Shown: positions 20,242 through 30,178, counted from the first letter of the stretch. The stretch: 64,000 nt of DNA from Candidatus Pantoea bituminis (GCF_018842675.1 NZ_JAGTWO010000005.1:1-64000), one strand, 5' to 3'. Notes: generated by a model not told the origin, from the sequence alone. Numbers and translations: made by a program.

Positions 20242-20597
20242 ATGAAAGTGCAAAAGATCGATCAGCCCGCGTCCATTGAAAAGTTAGAGCCCTGGGGAAG
20301 CGTTGAGGGCTTACCTGATACACCGACTATTCAGCTATCCGGGCTGCAAAAAATCATTCCCGGCAAAGAGAATGTTGATACCGGTATTTTTGAATGTACA
20401 GCCGGAAGCTATCGACGCTCAGTCAAGCAAGCAGAAATCATGCATTTCCTGAGCGGCGAGGGCTCATTTACGCCAGACGGCGAAGCTACCTTGACGTTCA
20501 AACCAGGAGATTCTTTTTCTTTGAAGAAAATACCCAAGGCACGTGGGTTATCGAAACACAGATGCGTAAGCTGTATGTCATTTTTGATGCGGCCTGA
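20242..20597 (+). pseudogene. Small cupin-domain protein, frameshifted near the 3' end
   Basis: The frame gives a single-domain cupin of the DUF861 type: GIFECTAGSYRRSVKQAEIMHFLSG and TLTFKPGDSF. At the T5 run near 20515 one extra T gives GDSFFFEENTQGTWVIETQMRK and a natural end LYVIFDAA at 20597, about 118 residues. Without the correction the frame runs to 20628 with unrelated sequence. Small cupins bind a metal and often a sugar or amino acid derivative; no function is predicted. Start ATG 20242 follows AAGGAAG. Confidence 0.75.
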
Positions 20598-21029
20598 AAC
20601 TGCCGTTCAGTGTCATGAAGTGATATAGAAAAATACTGACATAGCGCTGGCTTACCGTTATGGCGTGTAAGCCAGCCAGAAGAATTAATTATTAGTAGAC
20701 TGCAGGAAATAGTGTGCGCTTAAACCCAAGATTGGCGAGGTTCCTTGTTATCATATTTAACATAATGTTGATTATGCGCACCTTTGTTGCTACAGGGTAA
20801 CGGAGTGGGCTTTTTGGGCCTGGTAGCCTTGGGCATCGCATAAAAATTGCTATGTTGTGTTGGATTACATCAAGGATGATGTGACATGCGTCGCCGAGAA
20901 TGTGGGCAGGTGTGAAGCGGAGATGTGATGCTGAAAATCTACTGTGGTTGAGAAAAAAATGATTGGCAAATGGGTTAAGCAAGCATCTAAATCACATGTG
21001 ACAAAATTTAGATGCCGCTGGTTAAATCT
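20598..21029. other. Intergenic region with a 10-bp perfect hairpin
   Basis: GCTGGCTTAC (20646-20655) pairs with GTAAGCCAGC (20667-20676). No T-run follows on either strand, so it is only a weak terminator candidate for the cupin gene. The rest (20700-21000) contains a short minus-strand frame that I do not recognise and may be the eroded remnant of another gene. Confidence 0.45.
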
Positions 21030-21755
21030 TTATGCACCAAAGCCCCCGTCAATGGTCAGTGCCGCTCCTGTCACCATGCTCGCTTCCGGTCCGGCAACCC
21101 AATACACCATGCCAGCAACTTCGCTGGCATGAGCATGTCTTTTGATCGCCATAAAGCTGTGCATCGTTTCATTCATTGGCCCTTCGGCCGGATTCATATC
21201 CGTATCAGTTGGACCGGGTTGGATCACATTGACCGTTATTTCGCGATCGCCAAAATCTCTTGCCAGCCCTTTGGCTACACCTTGTAATGCAGCCTTGCTC
21301 GTGCCGTAAGCAGTAAGCCCTTTCATCGGTATCCGATCGGCATTAACAGAACCGATAATGATAATTCGGCCACCTTTATTCATCTCTCTCGCCGCTTCGA
21401 CGGCGGCAAAATAGGGAGCATGGATATTAACGATGAATAATTTTTCAATCTCATCAGCAGCTGTCTCAAGCGGATCGCCAGCACTTAATAATCCTGCATT
21501 AAACACAAGAACATCCAGCGCGCCTGCTTCGGCTACAGCATCTATCAGCGCATCACGATCAGATACATCAAGCTTGACTGCCTGACTTTGCGTTTGTTGA
21601 GCTATCGTCTGTGCCTTCTCTTCGGAACTGGCATAGGTAAAAGTAACGCGATCGCCCTGTTCAGCGAAGCGGCGAACTATCGCTTCACCGATTCCCCGGC
21701 TTCCACCGATGACGAGCACATTTCTTGCCTGACTGTTTTCATTTTCGCTATGCAT
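21030..21755 (-). CDS. bdcA: Short-chain dehydrogenase BdcA-like (biofilm dispersal, c-di-GMP binding)
   Basis: A 241-residue SDR protein close to E. coli BdcA (YjgI). It has the NAD(P) glycine motif VIGGSRGIGEAIVRRF, NAG in VLVFNAGLL, the catalytic Ser in IIIIGSVNADRIP, YxxxK in AYGTSKAALQG, and the family segments FIVNIHAPYFAAVEAAREM and MAIKRHAHASEVAGMV. E. coli BdcA binds cyclic-di-GMP and favours biofilm dispersal. In E. coli it is divergent from the TetR regulator BdcR; no such gene is adjacent here, so regulation differs. Confidence 0.85.
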   Translation of the reverse strand: MHSENENSQARNVLVIGGSRGIGEAIVRRFAEQGDRVTFTYASSEEKAQTIAQQTQSQAVKLDVSDRDALIDAVAEAGALDVLVFNAGLLSAGDPLETAADEIEKLFIVNIHAPYFAAVEAAREMNKGGRIIIIGSVNADRIPMKGLTAYGTSKAALQGVAKGLARDFGDREITVNVIQPGPTDTDMNPAEGPMNETMHSFMAIKRHAHASEVAGMVYWVAGPEASMVTGAALTIDGGFGA

Positions 21756-22578
21756 GTTAATTCCTCAAATCTGAGGCGTTAATTTTTAGGCCGTCAGATT
21801 TACGATTCTCTCAATGTGTATGGCGCATGTAATTTGCAGCGAAACGGGTTTATTGCCCGCTTTTGCTGAAGCCCCGCTGGCTTTCGAGGGATGATGTGAG
21901 AAGGTCAGCACTAAAGAGTAGACTCATGGAGGTCATCTCACCAAATAGTGCGAAATAGCGTCAATCGTTGCATCAGATTGGCGCGCCAGATTGAAATAGT
22001 GTTGAGAAATAACCACATCAGCTTAGAAAATCACGCTGCAGGACTGTTTAAATTAAAAGCTTAGGGTGTTAAAGAATAGCGATTAACCTCTAAGTTTGAT
22101 GATTTGTAGTAATAAGTTACGCGTAACAGCAGGATATAATAATGATTATTACATTTCATATAGAATATTGTCTTTTAAGTTAACGCATTCTGTCATGCCC
22201 TTATCTGTTCAATAGTAAATTTAGCATTGTAAAAAGAGGGGCGAAAAAAATTAAGCATTTTTATATTTCGAGAAACACTCATCCTTATTCAATGAAAAAA
22301 GCATAAACGTACATGTTATGTAATTAATGGCTATTTATGATGCTTATTTCAACACTTGCTCATGTTCTCACCACATGCGCTGTATGTAATTAATACAGCC
22401 AACTCAATAGGTTAGATATTTATCGTTAAGTCATGCATTAAAGGATGATAATGATTACTATTATGATAATATCGTGGAAATGCTGGCGGCTTGTAGACAC
22501 CACGTGTGGAAAAACATCCTTTTAACGGTATATTAAATCTACGCACTACTTTAAACATCAGTGAATTTCAGGTTTTAA
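21756..22578. other. AT-rich intergenic region, 823 bp
   Basis: No gene was found. An inverted repeat, GCTGTAT (22379-22385) and ATACAGC (22393-22399) with a 7-bp spacer, lies about 180 bp before the FixJ-type gene and could be a regulator site. The rest is unusually A/T-rich with several possible promoters. Confidence 0.45.
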
Positions 22579-23211
22579 ATGAGACCAATTATGAATCACA
22601 TAGTGTATGTAGTTGATGATGACCCATCCGTAATCTCTGCGCTCAATAATCTGCTCAGCTCAGTGAATTATGACGTTATTCCTTTTTCCTCACCGCAGGA
22701 ATTCTTGGCATATAACATTAATCCCACGCCCTGTTGCCTGGTTTTGGATATTAATATGCCTGGCGCTGACGGTTTTGATGTGGTCAAAACCTTAAGTGCG
22801 CGGGGCTATTCCATTCCTACCATATTCCTGACGGGTTTTGGTACCATTCCTGTGACGGTAAAAGCGATGAAAACGGGCGCGTATGAATTTTTGACTAAAC
22901 CTGTTGATCCCGATCGCATCCTTGAAGCCGTGGCGGAAGCGCTGCGTATTTCTGAGGAAAATATGACCTCATCTCAGGAGAAGTTAGAGATGACATCACG
23001 GCATCAGACGCTGACGCCACGTGAAAGCGAGGTCATGATGCTCGCGATAAGCGGGCTTCTTAACAAACAGATCGCCGCAGAGATGGGCATTAGTGAGATC
23101 ACGGCAAAGGTTCATAAACGTCGAGTGATGGATAAAATGAATGCGCGTTCCCTCTCTGATTTAGTCAGAACAGCAGAACGACTCAATATCCTGAATAACC
23201 GGCGTCGATAA
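22579..23211 (+). CDS. FixJ-type two-component response regulator
   Basis: A 210-residue protein; ATG 22591 (MNHIVYVVDDDPS) is an alternative start. Residues 5-120 form a receiver with the acidic pair DDD, phosphoacceptor Asp in LVLDINMPGADG, and Lys in FLTKPVDPDRI. Residues about 145-205 are a LuxR-type helix-turn-helix (LTPRESEVMMLAISGLLNKQIAAEMGISEITAKVH). It is convergent with the giant hybrid kinase, ending 76 bp from it, and is the probable DNA-binding output of that system; this partnership is inference from position and family. Confidence 0.9.
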   Translation: MRPIMNHIVYVVDDDPSVISALNNLLSSVNYDVIPFSSPQEFLAYNINPTPCCLVLDINMPGADGFDVVKTLSARGYSIPTIFLTGFGTIPVTVKAMKTGAYEFLTKPVDPDRILEAVAEALRISEENMTSSQEKLEMTSRHQTLTPRESEVMMLAISGLLNKQIAAEMGISEITAKVHKRRVMDKMNARSLSDLVRTAERLNILNNRRR

Positions 23212-23287
23212 AGGAGCCGTCGCCTTCGTAATTTTAGGTGGCGTAGGGCTCGTAACGCAAAACTGTGCCCTGGCGGGCACACGATCT

Positions 23288-26200
23288 TCACTGCTCGGTG
23301 GGTAACGTAAACCAGAAGACGCTGCCGAAGAGAGGACGATTTTCAGCTTCCAGCTCGCCACAATGCTTTTTGATAATGCTTTTGCTAATGGTCAACCCCA
23401 TTCCCATCCCCTCTTTTTTAGTCGTATAAAACGAATCAAAAATGCGCTCATGAACCTCTTGTGTCAGGCCGGTTCCATTATCAAGCACCTCGAAGCGAAT
23501 CGTCTCAGGTGTAGGATTAAAGGTTGAAAGTGTCAGTGTTCGGGTCCGATCTTCTATTGACGACATGGCCTCGATAGCGTTGATGACTAAATTCAGTAAG
23601 ACCTGCTGAATTTGAATCCGATCGCAAAATATCTCCGCCTGGTTTGCCCTTAGCTGCAACTCCAGCGAAACCCTTTTGCTTTCAAGTTCCATGCGTGACA
23701 GCGACAAAATATCTTTCGCGATAAGATGCAAATTAGCCGGTGCATAGGCGGAATCGTGGTTCCGCGTCAACGACTGCAAACCACGAATAATTTCACCCGC
23801 ACGTTTACCTTCATCGATAATCTCATCCAGACTCAGGCAGGCATTTTCCAGATTCAGCGGTTCACGCTTCAACCAACGGAGACTTGCGCCTGCATTTGCC
23901 ACAATTGACATCAGCGGCTGATTAATTTCGTGGGCAATTGAGGATGTTAGCTGGCCTACCGTTGTGGCACGAGAAACGCGGGCCAAATCAGCCTGTGCGA
24001 TGCGCACCGCATCTTCCGCTCTGCGCTGAAGCGTAATGTCTGCAATGGTGCCAAAGTACTCTTTAACCTCCGGCCAGTTATCCACCGGTTGCCCTATCCC
24101 CTTGATATAGCGACATTCACCATCAGGTCTTATTACGCGAAACTCCGCCTGCATAGTGATCCCTTTTCGAACGCTGACATTGACGAGTTCATTGATACAT
24201 TCAAAATCATCAGCGTGAACACGAGTCAGGAAATCGGCCATAGACAATCGATCCTGATTTTCAGGTAGGCCAAGAATTCGGCCATATTCATTCGATACGA
24301 TCATCATGTCCTGTTCAATTTCCCAGCTCCATGTGCCGGTATGGCTGATTTTTTCTCCCAACATCAATGAAGTCTGACTATCACGCAGCTGTTTCTCAAC
24401 GCGACGTCTGTGAATGTTTTCTTCCAGCAGTTCGGCATACAACCGTGCAGTTTCCAATGAAACAGCAGCCTGCGCGCTGAGGGTTTTTACAATGTGTGAA
24501 TGCTCTGCGGTAAAGACATCGGGCATCAGGCGATTTTCCAGATAGAGCACCCCAACCATATTGGCCTGTTTAAACATGGGCACACACAAAACAGCCGCGC
24601 CGGAGGCAACAAGATACGGATCCTGACTAAACGGGCTAAATTCTTCAGGTTTGCCCGTGCGAATCTCCTGCCCTGTTCGAATCACAGCAGAGAGCACTGA
24701 AAGCGGTAAATCTGTCGCTGCGGGTCTTTCTCTCGCTATTTTTACTCGAACGCCATCCGCTGTCGCTTCTGCCCACGCTTCTGTTTGCGGAATATTGCCA
24801 TCCAGCACGCGAATCAAATGGCAGCGTTGCGCACCTGAACGTTCAAGCAACATCCTCAGTAGAATATGAATCAACCGATCCAGATTAATCTCTTCGGTTA
24901 AAGCCCGAACCGCCGTCACCACACTTTCAAGATCCTGGATCGATTCATCCTGAGCAAAAGGAATGGTCGCAAATGCACTACTTTGCCCCTGCGTGGTCAG
25001 ATGCGGATGGCTCTGCTCAAGCAGACGAACTTTGGCAATCGCTCCCCAGTTTTCCCAACCGCTCATCGCACCTTTAAAATAGGCATCTGCGGCGATATCT
25101 AATTTAAAACTTCGGGCGCAGTGACCTGCCAACTCATTGGCCAACGCATTGATGTGGGTAAAACCAGCCTGGCGAGAAAGCGCAATCGCCGATTCATACT
25201 GCGCCAGAGCAGGCCCTAATTCGCCGGCAAGCCTTGCCAGTTCTGCTTTGATTAACGCTTCTTTATCTGCAAACAGCGCCGGGTTGAGCGCTACCCATTC
25301 AGAAATGACGTTAAGATGGCTTTCCGCTGCACGGTAACTTGAAGGATTGTTTGATTCGTGACGCATTGACAAGGTATGAGAAAGCGCGCTGTAGAAATGC
25401 AGATCCATCAGATAAATATATCCCGGCACCGCACTGATGAGCTGTGTTGCGAGATCGAAATAGCGCAAAGCGTCTGAATATTCACTGGCATAAAAATGGG
25501 TCATCCCGCGATAGATCCAGGACCAAAATTGCACCATCGCTTTCGGCCCGGACATGAGCCCCGGCTCACTGCCAATTAACGTTTCAGGATACCAATCAAA
25601 ACCGGTGAATGTGTGCCCCGTTCCGTTGCGTAAATGCATCACAAAGTACTTCTGCATTAACAGAACGTTTTCAACATCTGGATAATAGGATTTTTGGGTA
25701 AAGGCCAGACCACGTTCAATTGAGGTCAAGACGGATTCCAGATGATCGCCGCGCGTCAGATAATTCATGATCTGATGGCGCAACGCGAGGCAGGCAAAGG
25801 AACTATCGCCATGCGCAACAGCCACATTAAAACTTTGCTTTGCGCAATCAATAGCGAACGACAAAGGTTGCGTCCAAATCCCCACTTGATCGAGGGGTAA
25901 CAGCGTCCGGGCTTTATAGCGGGTAAAATCATGCTGTTCCGCCAGTTGTGTAGCCAGCAGACCGCATTGATAACCAAAGTGATACGCTTTGTAGCGATCC
26001 GAAATCAGCACGCTAAACCATGCCAATCCAAATGCTGAAGCGCCCGTTAATCCATGGTCCAGCGTCATTTCCAGCATCTTACACACCAACAACAGGTGCA
26101 GCTGCGGACAATCATAGGAAGAGGCAAAGATGGTGCTGGCCATCAAATTCAATACCGACTCTTTCTCACGATCCGTGATCAAAGGCAGCGAACCTAATAT

Positions 26201-28846
26201 CGCTTCGGGGTCGTCACCTAACCGGGTTTTAAGCGAATGCCAAGCCGCGTGACATTCAGCATCATCAGGATAACGATTGAAATGCAAACCAAATACCGCG
26301 AGCCAGGCAAGCGCCGTTTCTAAGGCTAAATAGTTGTCTGACTGGCGCATATGAATCTCAGCTGACAAGCAGGCAGCGGCAGATTTTTCGGTCAGATTGC
26401 CCGGCATACTTAACAACTGCGTGCAAAGCTGCTGAGCCTCGCTGAGATTCCCTTGCAGGAATTTGCAATCTGCCTGCTCCAGGCTTATGGCAAAATCATT
26501 GCGTTGAGTAAGTTGGCCATTCAGTGTGTGTGCCGTCTGCAAATAACGTAATGCCGAGGTGTAATCCCCTGCTCGCTTTGCTTGTTGAGCCGCCATAAAG
26601 CTAAGTTGATAATAATTTTTACTCTGCATTGACGTCAGCGGAGCGTCACACATCAACGTAATGTGATGCACGGCACGGAACAAGGTCTCGTTGCCTTCAG
26701 CCCGCCTTGCAGACTCCGCTAACAGGCAGGCAGCTTGTTGATGTAGGCGAAGCTTTTGTTTAAAGCTAATCAGTGAAAATGCGGCATCGTGAACGCGATT
26801 GTGGCTAAAAGCATATTCATCGCAGGTGAGCGTGATAAATTTTGCGCTAATGGCAGGCGCAAGCCGTTCCTGAACCTTTAGCACACTCATGCCAAGAATT
26901 TGACTGATTAAAGCGAGATCGCCGTTGCTGCCTAAACAGGCAAGGCATCCTAAAAGCTGGCGCGCCGACTCCGGCATCCTTTCGAGCTGCTTTACCACAA
27001 TACTCGCGACATTATCTGTGTACTGGCGAGCTTTCAGGGCTGTGTGATCATAGTGCCATTTCAGTGGGTCTTTACTGTAAAAAACCAGCCCATCCTCTAC
27101 CGCCTGCCTGAAAAATTCCCGAATAAACAGTGGATTGCCGTGCGTTTTTTCATGGATAAGTTGAGCCAGCTCAAAGGTGCTACTCGCTCGGGTATGCAGT
27201 GCGCCAGCGAGCCAGCGCGACACCGCTTTCACCGAAAGGGGTTCAGGCGTAATGTCCATGACGCGCGCGGCTGATGCTCGTATGCGGGTAAGAAAGCCTG
27301 CAATCAATGGGCAAGGCATCGATTCTGCATCTCTGTGTGTAACAACCAGCATGAAAGGAAGATTTTCGTTGCGCACAATCAACGTTTCCAGCAACTGCAA
27401 GCTGGCATGATCTGCCCAGTGAATATCATCGATCAACATCACCAGTGGCCTGCCGGGCGTGGCAAATGCGTTGAGTAGGCGACAAGCCATTTGATTAAAG
27501 CGTTCACGCGCATCCAGCGTGTCCATCTCTAAAACAACCGGCGCACTGATATTGAGCAGTTGTTTTAATTCAGGCACCAGCTCTACCGCCAAAGCAACGT
27601 AATCATCGAGGTAATGTAAAAGCCGCGCTTGCCACGCTTTAACATCCGCTGCGGATAAACCAAGCAGATATAACGTCACCCTACGAAATGCCGACGCTAA
27701 TACCGAGTAAGGCACAACCGGTGAATGCTGATCGGCTTTGCTTACCGTCAACAGGATGTGTTTGTCCTGCAATTTTTTCAGTGCGGTCGCGATAAGCGAA
27801 GACTTTCCTGAGCCCGGTGCACCGCTGATCATCACCAGCGTTTGCGTCGAACTGCGATGCACATCCTCCAACGCATGAATCAATATTCGCGCTTGCGGAT
27901 GGCTGGTAAAGAGCGTTTCAGCACGAAAATTCGTCGTGAAACGCTCCTGTAAGCCAGGCGTAAACAGCGCAATCTCATTTTCGGCCGTTAACGTCGCCTG
28001 GCAGCGGCGAAGATCCGCGATAAGACCGTCAATAGTTTGATAACCGTTCGCCGGTGATTTCGTCATCAGCCGCAGCAAAATAGCGGACAACATCGGTGGC
28101 ACATCGGCTCTGACACACTCCGGTGGGCGCGGTGCCGTCGCAATATGATGGTGAATCCATTCCGCCTGCCCTGCATCGGGAGAGCCGAAGGGCAACTTGC
28201 CGGTCAGCATTTCATACAACACAATGCCAAGGCTGTAGAGATCGCTGAGGCTATTTACCGGATTGGGCGTGCGTCCGGTATGTTCCGGCGACATGTAGGC
28301 TAACGTGCCGCCAGAGGCACGAAAGGTATTCTTCAACAGTGAGTGAGCCGCCGTGGAGGCCAGGCCAAATCCACCAATTCGGTAAGAGCCTTGATCATTG
28401 AGGAACAGATTGCCGGGTTTAATATCGCCATGCACGATGCCCTGATGGTGCAATTCACTCAAAGGAAGACAAAGCTGGATGGCTTTTCGCAGGTAATCAC
28501 TGATTTTTTCGGTGGGCGTACCTATGATTTGTGCCAACGTTCTGAAGGGAAAAACCGGATAAATCAGCGAATAGCGGCCATGATAGCGTGAGTGGCCAGA
28601 GGGTTTTACCGCCCATAGTGAGGAAAGTTGAGTAGAAAGAGCGAACTCATTTTTTAACAACTGCGTGCTCTGAAATGCCACCTCATCGCTGGCAGCTGTC
28701 GCCAGGATAAACATCTCTCCGACAGAAGGCGTGCCAATATACCAGGCAATACAACCATCTTGCGTCAGCAAAGTGAGTTTGGCATCGTCTGAGAGCGTAA
28801 TGCCCTCATCGTCGTTCTCGGATGGAATGACAGAAATGATACTCAT
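23288..28846 (-). CDS. Giant hybrid: Ser/Thr kinase-like, AAA ATPase, GAF, PAS, histidine kinase
   Basis: An 1852-residue cytoplasmic protein. Residues 1-280 resemble a Ser/Thr kinase: catalytic loop IVHGDIKPGNLFL (Asp141) and AYMSPEHTG are present, but no glycine-rich loop or VAIK lysine is seen and the DFG Asp is Gly (GGFG, 158-161). Residues about 310-600 are a STAND/AAA ATPase with Walker A SGAPGSGKSS and Walker B LVMLIDDIHWAD. A helical repeat region follows to about 1300, then GAF (about 1330-1480), PAS/PAC (about 1500-1620), a histidine H-box SSIAHEINQPLMSIVA and the ATPase boxes (LNLVINAIEAM, DNGTGLTQEVHERIFDSF, GMGMGLTISKSII). Its ATG overlaps the stop of the receiver gene by one base, so translation is coupled. 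Confidence 0.9.
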   Translation of the reverse strand: MSIISVIPSENDDEGITLSDDAKLTLLTQDGCIAWYIGTPSVGEMFILATAASDEVAFQSTQLLKNEFALSTQLSSLWAVKPSGHSRYHGRYSLIYPVFPFRTLAQIIGTPTEKISDYLRKAIQLCLPLSELHHQGIVHGDIKPGNLFLNDQGSYRIGGFGLASTAAHSLLKNTFRASGGTLAYMSPEHTGRTPNPVNSLSDLYSLGIVLYEMLTGKLPFGSPDAGQAEWIHHHIATAPRPPECVRADVPPMLSAILLRLMTKSPANGYQTIDGLIADLRRCQATLTAENEIALFTPGLQERFTTNFRAETLFTSHPQARILIHALEDVHRSSTQTLVMISGAPGSGKSSLIATALKKLQDKHILLTVSKADQHSPVVPYSVLASAFRRVTLYLLGLSAADVKAWQARLLHYLDDYVALAVELVPELKQLLNISAPVVLEMDTLDARERFNQMACRLLNAFATPGRPLVMLIDDIHWADHASLQLLETLIVRNENLPFMLVVTHRDAESMPCPLIAGFLTRIRASAARVMDITPEPLSVKAVSRWLAGALHTRASSTFELAQLIHEKTHGNPLFIREFFRQAVEDGLVFYSKDPLKWHYDHTALKARQYTDNVASIVVKQLERMPESARQLLGCLACLGSNGDLALISQILGMSVLKVQERLAPAISAKFITLTCDEYAFSHNRVHDAAFSLISFKQKLRLHQQAACLLAESARRAEGNETLFRAVHHITLMCDAPLTSMQSKNYYQLSFMAAQQAKRAGDYTSALRYLQTAHTLNGQLTQRNDFAISLEQADCKFLQGNLSEAQQLCTQLLSMPGNLTEKSAAACLSAEIHMRQSDNYLALETALAWLAVFGLHFNRYPDDAECHAAWHSLKTRLGDDPEAILGSLPLITDREKESVLNLMASTIFASSYDCPQLHLLLVCKMLEMTLDHGLTGASAFGLAWFSVLISDRYKAYHFGYQCGLLATQLAEQHDFTRYKARTLLPLDQVGIWTQPLSFAIDCAKQSFNVAVAHGDSSFACLALRHQIMNYLTRGDHLESVLTSIERGLAFTQKSYYPDVENVLLMQKYFVMHLRNGTGHTFTGFDWYPETLIGSEPGLMSGPKAMVQFWSWIYRGMTHFYASEYSDALRYFDLATQLISAVPGYIYLMDLHFYSALSHTLSMRHESNNPSSYRAAESHLNVISEWVALNPALFADKEALIKAELARLAGELGPALAQYESAIALSRQAGFTHINALANELAGHCARSFKLDIAADAYFKGAMSGWENWGAIAKVRLLEQSHPHLTTQGQSSAFATIPFAQDESIQDLESVVTAVRALTEEINLDRLIHILLRMLLERSGAQRCHLIRVLDGNIPQTEAWAEATADGVRVKIARERPAATDLPLSVLSAVIRTGQEIRTGKPEEFSPFSQDPYLVASGAAVLCVPMFKQANMVGVLYLENRLMPDVFTAEHSHIVKTLSAQAAVSLETARLYAELLEENIHRRRVEKQLRDSQTSLMLGEKISHTGTWSWEIEQDMMIVSNEYGRILGLPENQDRLSMADFLTRVHADDFECINELVNVSVRKGITMQAEFRVIRPDGECRYIKGIGQPVDNWPEVKEYFGTIADITLQRRAEDAVRIAQADLARVSRATTVGQLTSSIAHEINQPLMSIVANAGASLRWLKREPLNLENACLSLDEIIDEGKRAGEIIRGLQSLTRNHDSAYAPANLHLIAKDILSLSRMELESKRVSLELQLRANQAEIFCDRIQIQQVLLNLVINAIEAMSSIEDRTRTLTLSTFNPTPETIRFEVLDNGTGLTQEVHERIFDSFYTTKKEGMGMGLTISKSIIKKHCGELEAENRPLFGSVFWFTLPTEQ

Positions 28847-29229
28847 CAGCGTGCTTCCCGTTGAGATAACTCGCTACGAATCAGTGTCAGGAGCGTATCA
28901 ACATCAATCGGTTTGCGCAAAAAGGTTAATGCGCCGAGCGCGATGGCATACCACTGCATGTTTTCTTCTTGATCGGCCGAGATGAAGATCACCGGGGGCA
29001 AAGCCGATTTTTTCTTCAACTCTGCAAAAAGTTCAAAACCACTCATTCCTTTTAAGCGGATATCGAGGATCAGCATGTCGACGTCATCAAGCGCAGTGTC
29101 ATCGCAGAGCAGCTCTTCGCCAGACGCATACGCCCGGGTGGTATACCCATCAGAATGCAGTAAATTGCTCAGTCCGCTACGCACTGAGCGTTCATCATCA
29201 ACGATGACAATACGATGAGACAGCATCAT
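28846..29229 (-). CDS. Receiver-only response regulator
   Basis: A 127-residue single receiver domain: DDERSVRSGLSNLL at the acidic pocket, phosphoacceptor Asp in MLILDIRLKGMSGFEL, Thr/Ser switch in VIFISADQEE, and the conserved Lys-Pro in FLRKPIDVDTLL. There is no output domain. It shares a TGATG stop-start overlap with the hybrid kinase, so the two are co-expressed. It may relay phosphate to the FixJ-type regulator or act as a phosphate sink. Confidence 0.9.
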   Translation of the reverse strand: MMLSHRIVIVDDERSVRSGLSNLLHSDGYTTRAYASGEELLCDDTALDDVDMLILDIRLKGMSGFELFAELKKKSALPPVIFISADQEENMQWYAIALGALTFLRKPIDVDTLLTLIRSELSQREAR

Positions 29230-29467
29230 GCTGTTATCCTCTGATAATCCTCACGCGTGCACGAGGATGTTCCTTAAGGTGTTTTCCCTCCACCCGGAGG
29301 CGGGGTTCCGCTGATTGTCGGTACGCATTCAGGGTGAAATCAAGCCAGCATAACGGACTAACAAGTGATTAACCGCTTGTCTGGCGGAATACAGACCAAC
29401 ATGCCCAGCAACCCCACTAATGCTGCAATGGCTGGCCAGTCGCGAAACGGACCAGCCAGCTTAGCAA

Positions 29468-29501
29468 ATTAGCGAACCGGTGCAATTAGCGAACCGGTGC
29501 A
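29468..29501. repeat. 17-bp perfect tandem duplication at a gene end
   Basis: ATTAGCGAACCGGTGCA occurs twice without spacer. The proximal copy encodes the last residues and stop of the minus-strand hydrolase, so the distal copy is an untranslated duplicate of the gene end. Confidence 0.8.
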
Positions 29502-30178
29502 GGTACCGGAGCCAGAGTCTGGTGTTCGCTCTTCTGACGGGAAGGCGCTTTGTGCACCATGGTGTAGGCATAATCAACGCCGATACCGTAAGCGCCTGAA
29601 TGCTCTTTCGCGATATCCATTACCGCGTTGTACGTCTCTTTGTGTGCCCAGTCACGCTGCCACTCCAGCATCACCTGCTGCCAGGTCACCGGGATCACGC
29701 CGGCCTGGATCATGCGCTGCATCGCGTAGTCATGGGCCTCTTTGGTGGTGCCGCCTGACGCATCCGCCACCATGTAGATTTCGTAGTCGCCTTCCAGCAT
29801 TGCGCACAGGGCGAAGCTGTTGTTACAGACTTCCGTCCACAGGCCGGAAACCACCACCTTTTTCTTGCCGTTAGCGGCCAGTGCGTCACGCACTTTCTGG
29901 TCATCCCAGGAGTTCATTGAGGTACGCTCAAGGATGTCCTGGCCCGGGAACACGTCCAGCAGCTCCGGGAAGGTGTTGCCGGAAAAGCTTTCGGTCTCAA
30001 CGGTGGTCAGGACGGTCGGGATGTTGAAGACTTTGGCCGCTTTGGCCAGCGCCACCACGTTGTTTTTCAGCACCTGGCGGTCAATTGACTGCACGCCAAA
30101 GGCCATCTGTGGCTGCTGATCGATAAAAATAATCTGGCTGTTCTGTGGCGTCAGGACTTCAAGCTTTGAATTAGACAT
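29486..30178 (-). CDS. Isochorismatase-like hydrolase (YcaC family)
   Basis: The start is placed at ATG 30176-30178 (MSNSKLEVL), giving 230 residues; an in-frame ATG 12 bp earlier is possible. The cysteine-hydrolase fold is shown by IIFIDQQPQMAFGV (catalytic Asp), the Lys region NGKKKVVVSGLW, and the nucleophile Cys in TEVCNNSFAL. YcaC-like members are octameric hydrolases of unknown substrate. It is divergent from the amidohydrolase at 30543 and shares its GC-rich composition, so the pair probably arrived together. An operator-like array lies between the two starts. Confidence 0.87.
   Translation of the reverse strand: MSNSKLEVLTPQNSQIIFIDQQPQMAFGVQSIDRQVLKNNVVALAKAAKVFNIPTVLTTVETESFSGNTFPELLDVFPGQDILERTSMNSWDDQKVRDALAANGKKKVVVSGLWTEVCNNSFALCAMLEGDYEIYMVADASGGTTKEAHDYAMQRMIQAGVIPVTWQQVMLEWQRDWAHKETYNAVMDIAKEHSGAYGIGVDYAYTMVHKAPSRQKSEHQTLAPVPAPVR

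Noticed and set aside
19660..20253. 197-codon minus-strand frame over the monooxygenase tail and the following gap
   Set aside because: It overlaps the clearly coding opposite strand and has no recognised motif.
20692..20982. 96-codon minus-strand frame as an insertion-sequence remnant
   Set aside because: I could match no transposase motif or terminal repeat; kept only as an unrecognised gap.
23288..28846. Possible fusion artefact in the 1852-residue kinase
   Set aside because: The domain order Ser/Thr kinase-like, AAA, GAF, PAS, histidine kinase is a known family architecture and the frame is intact throughout.
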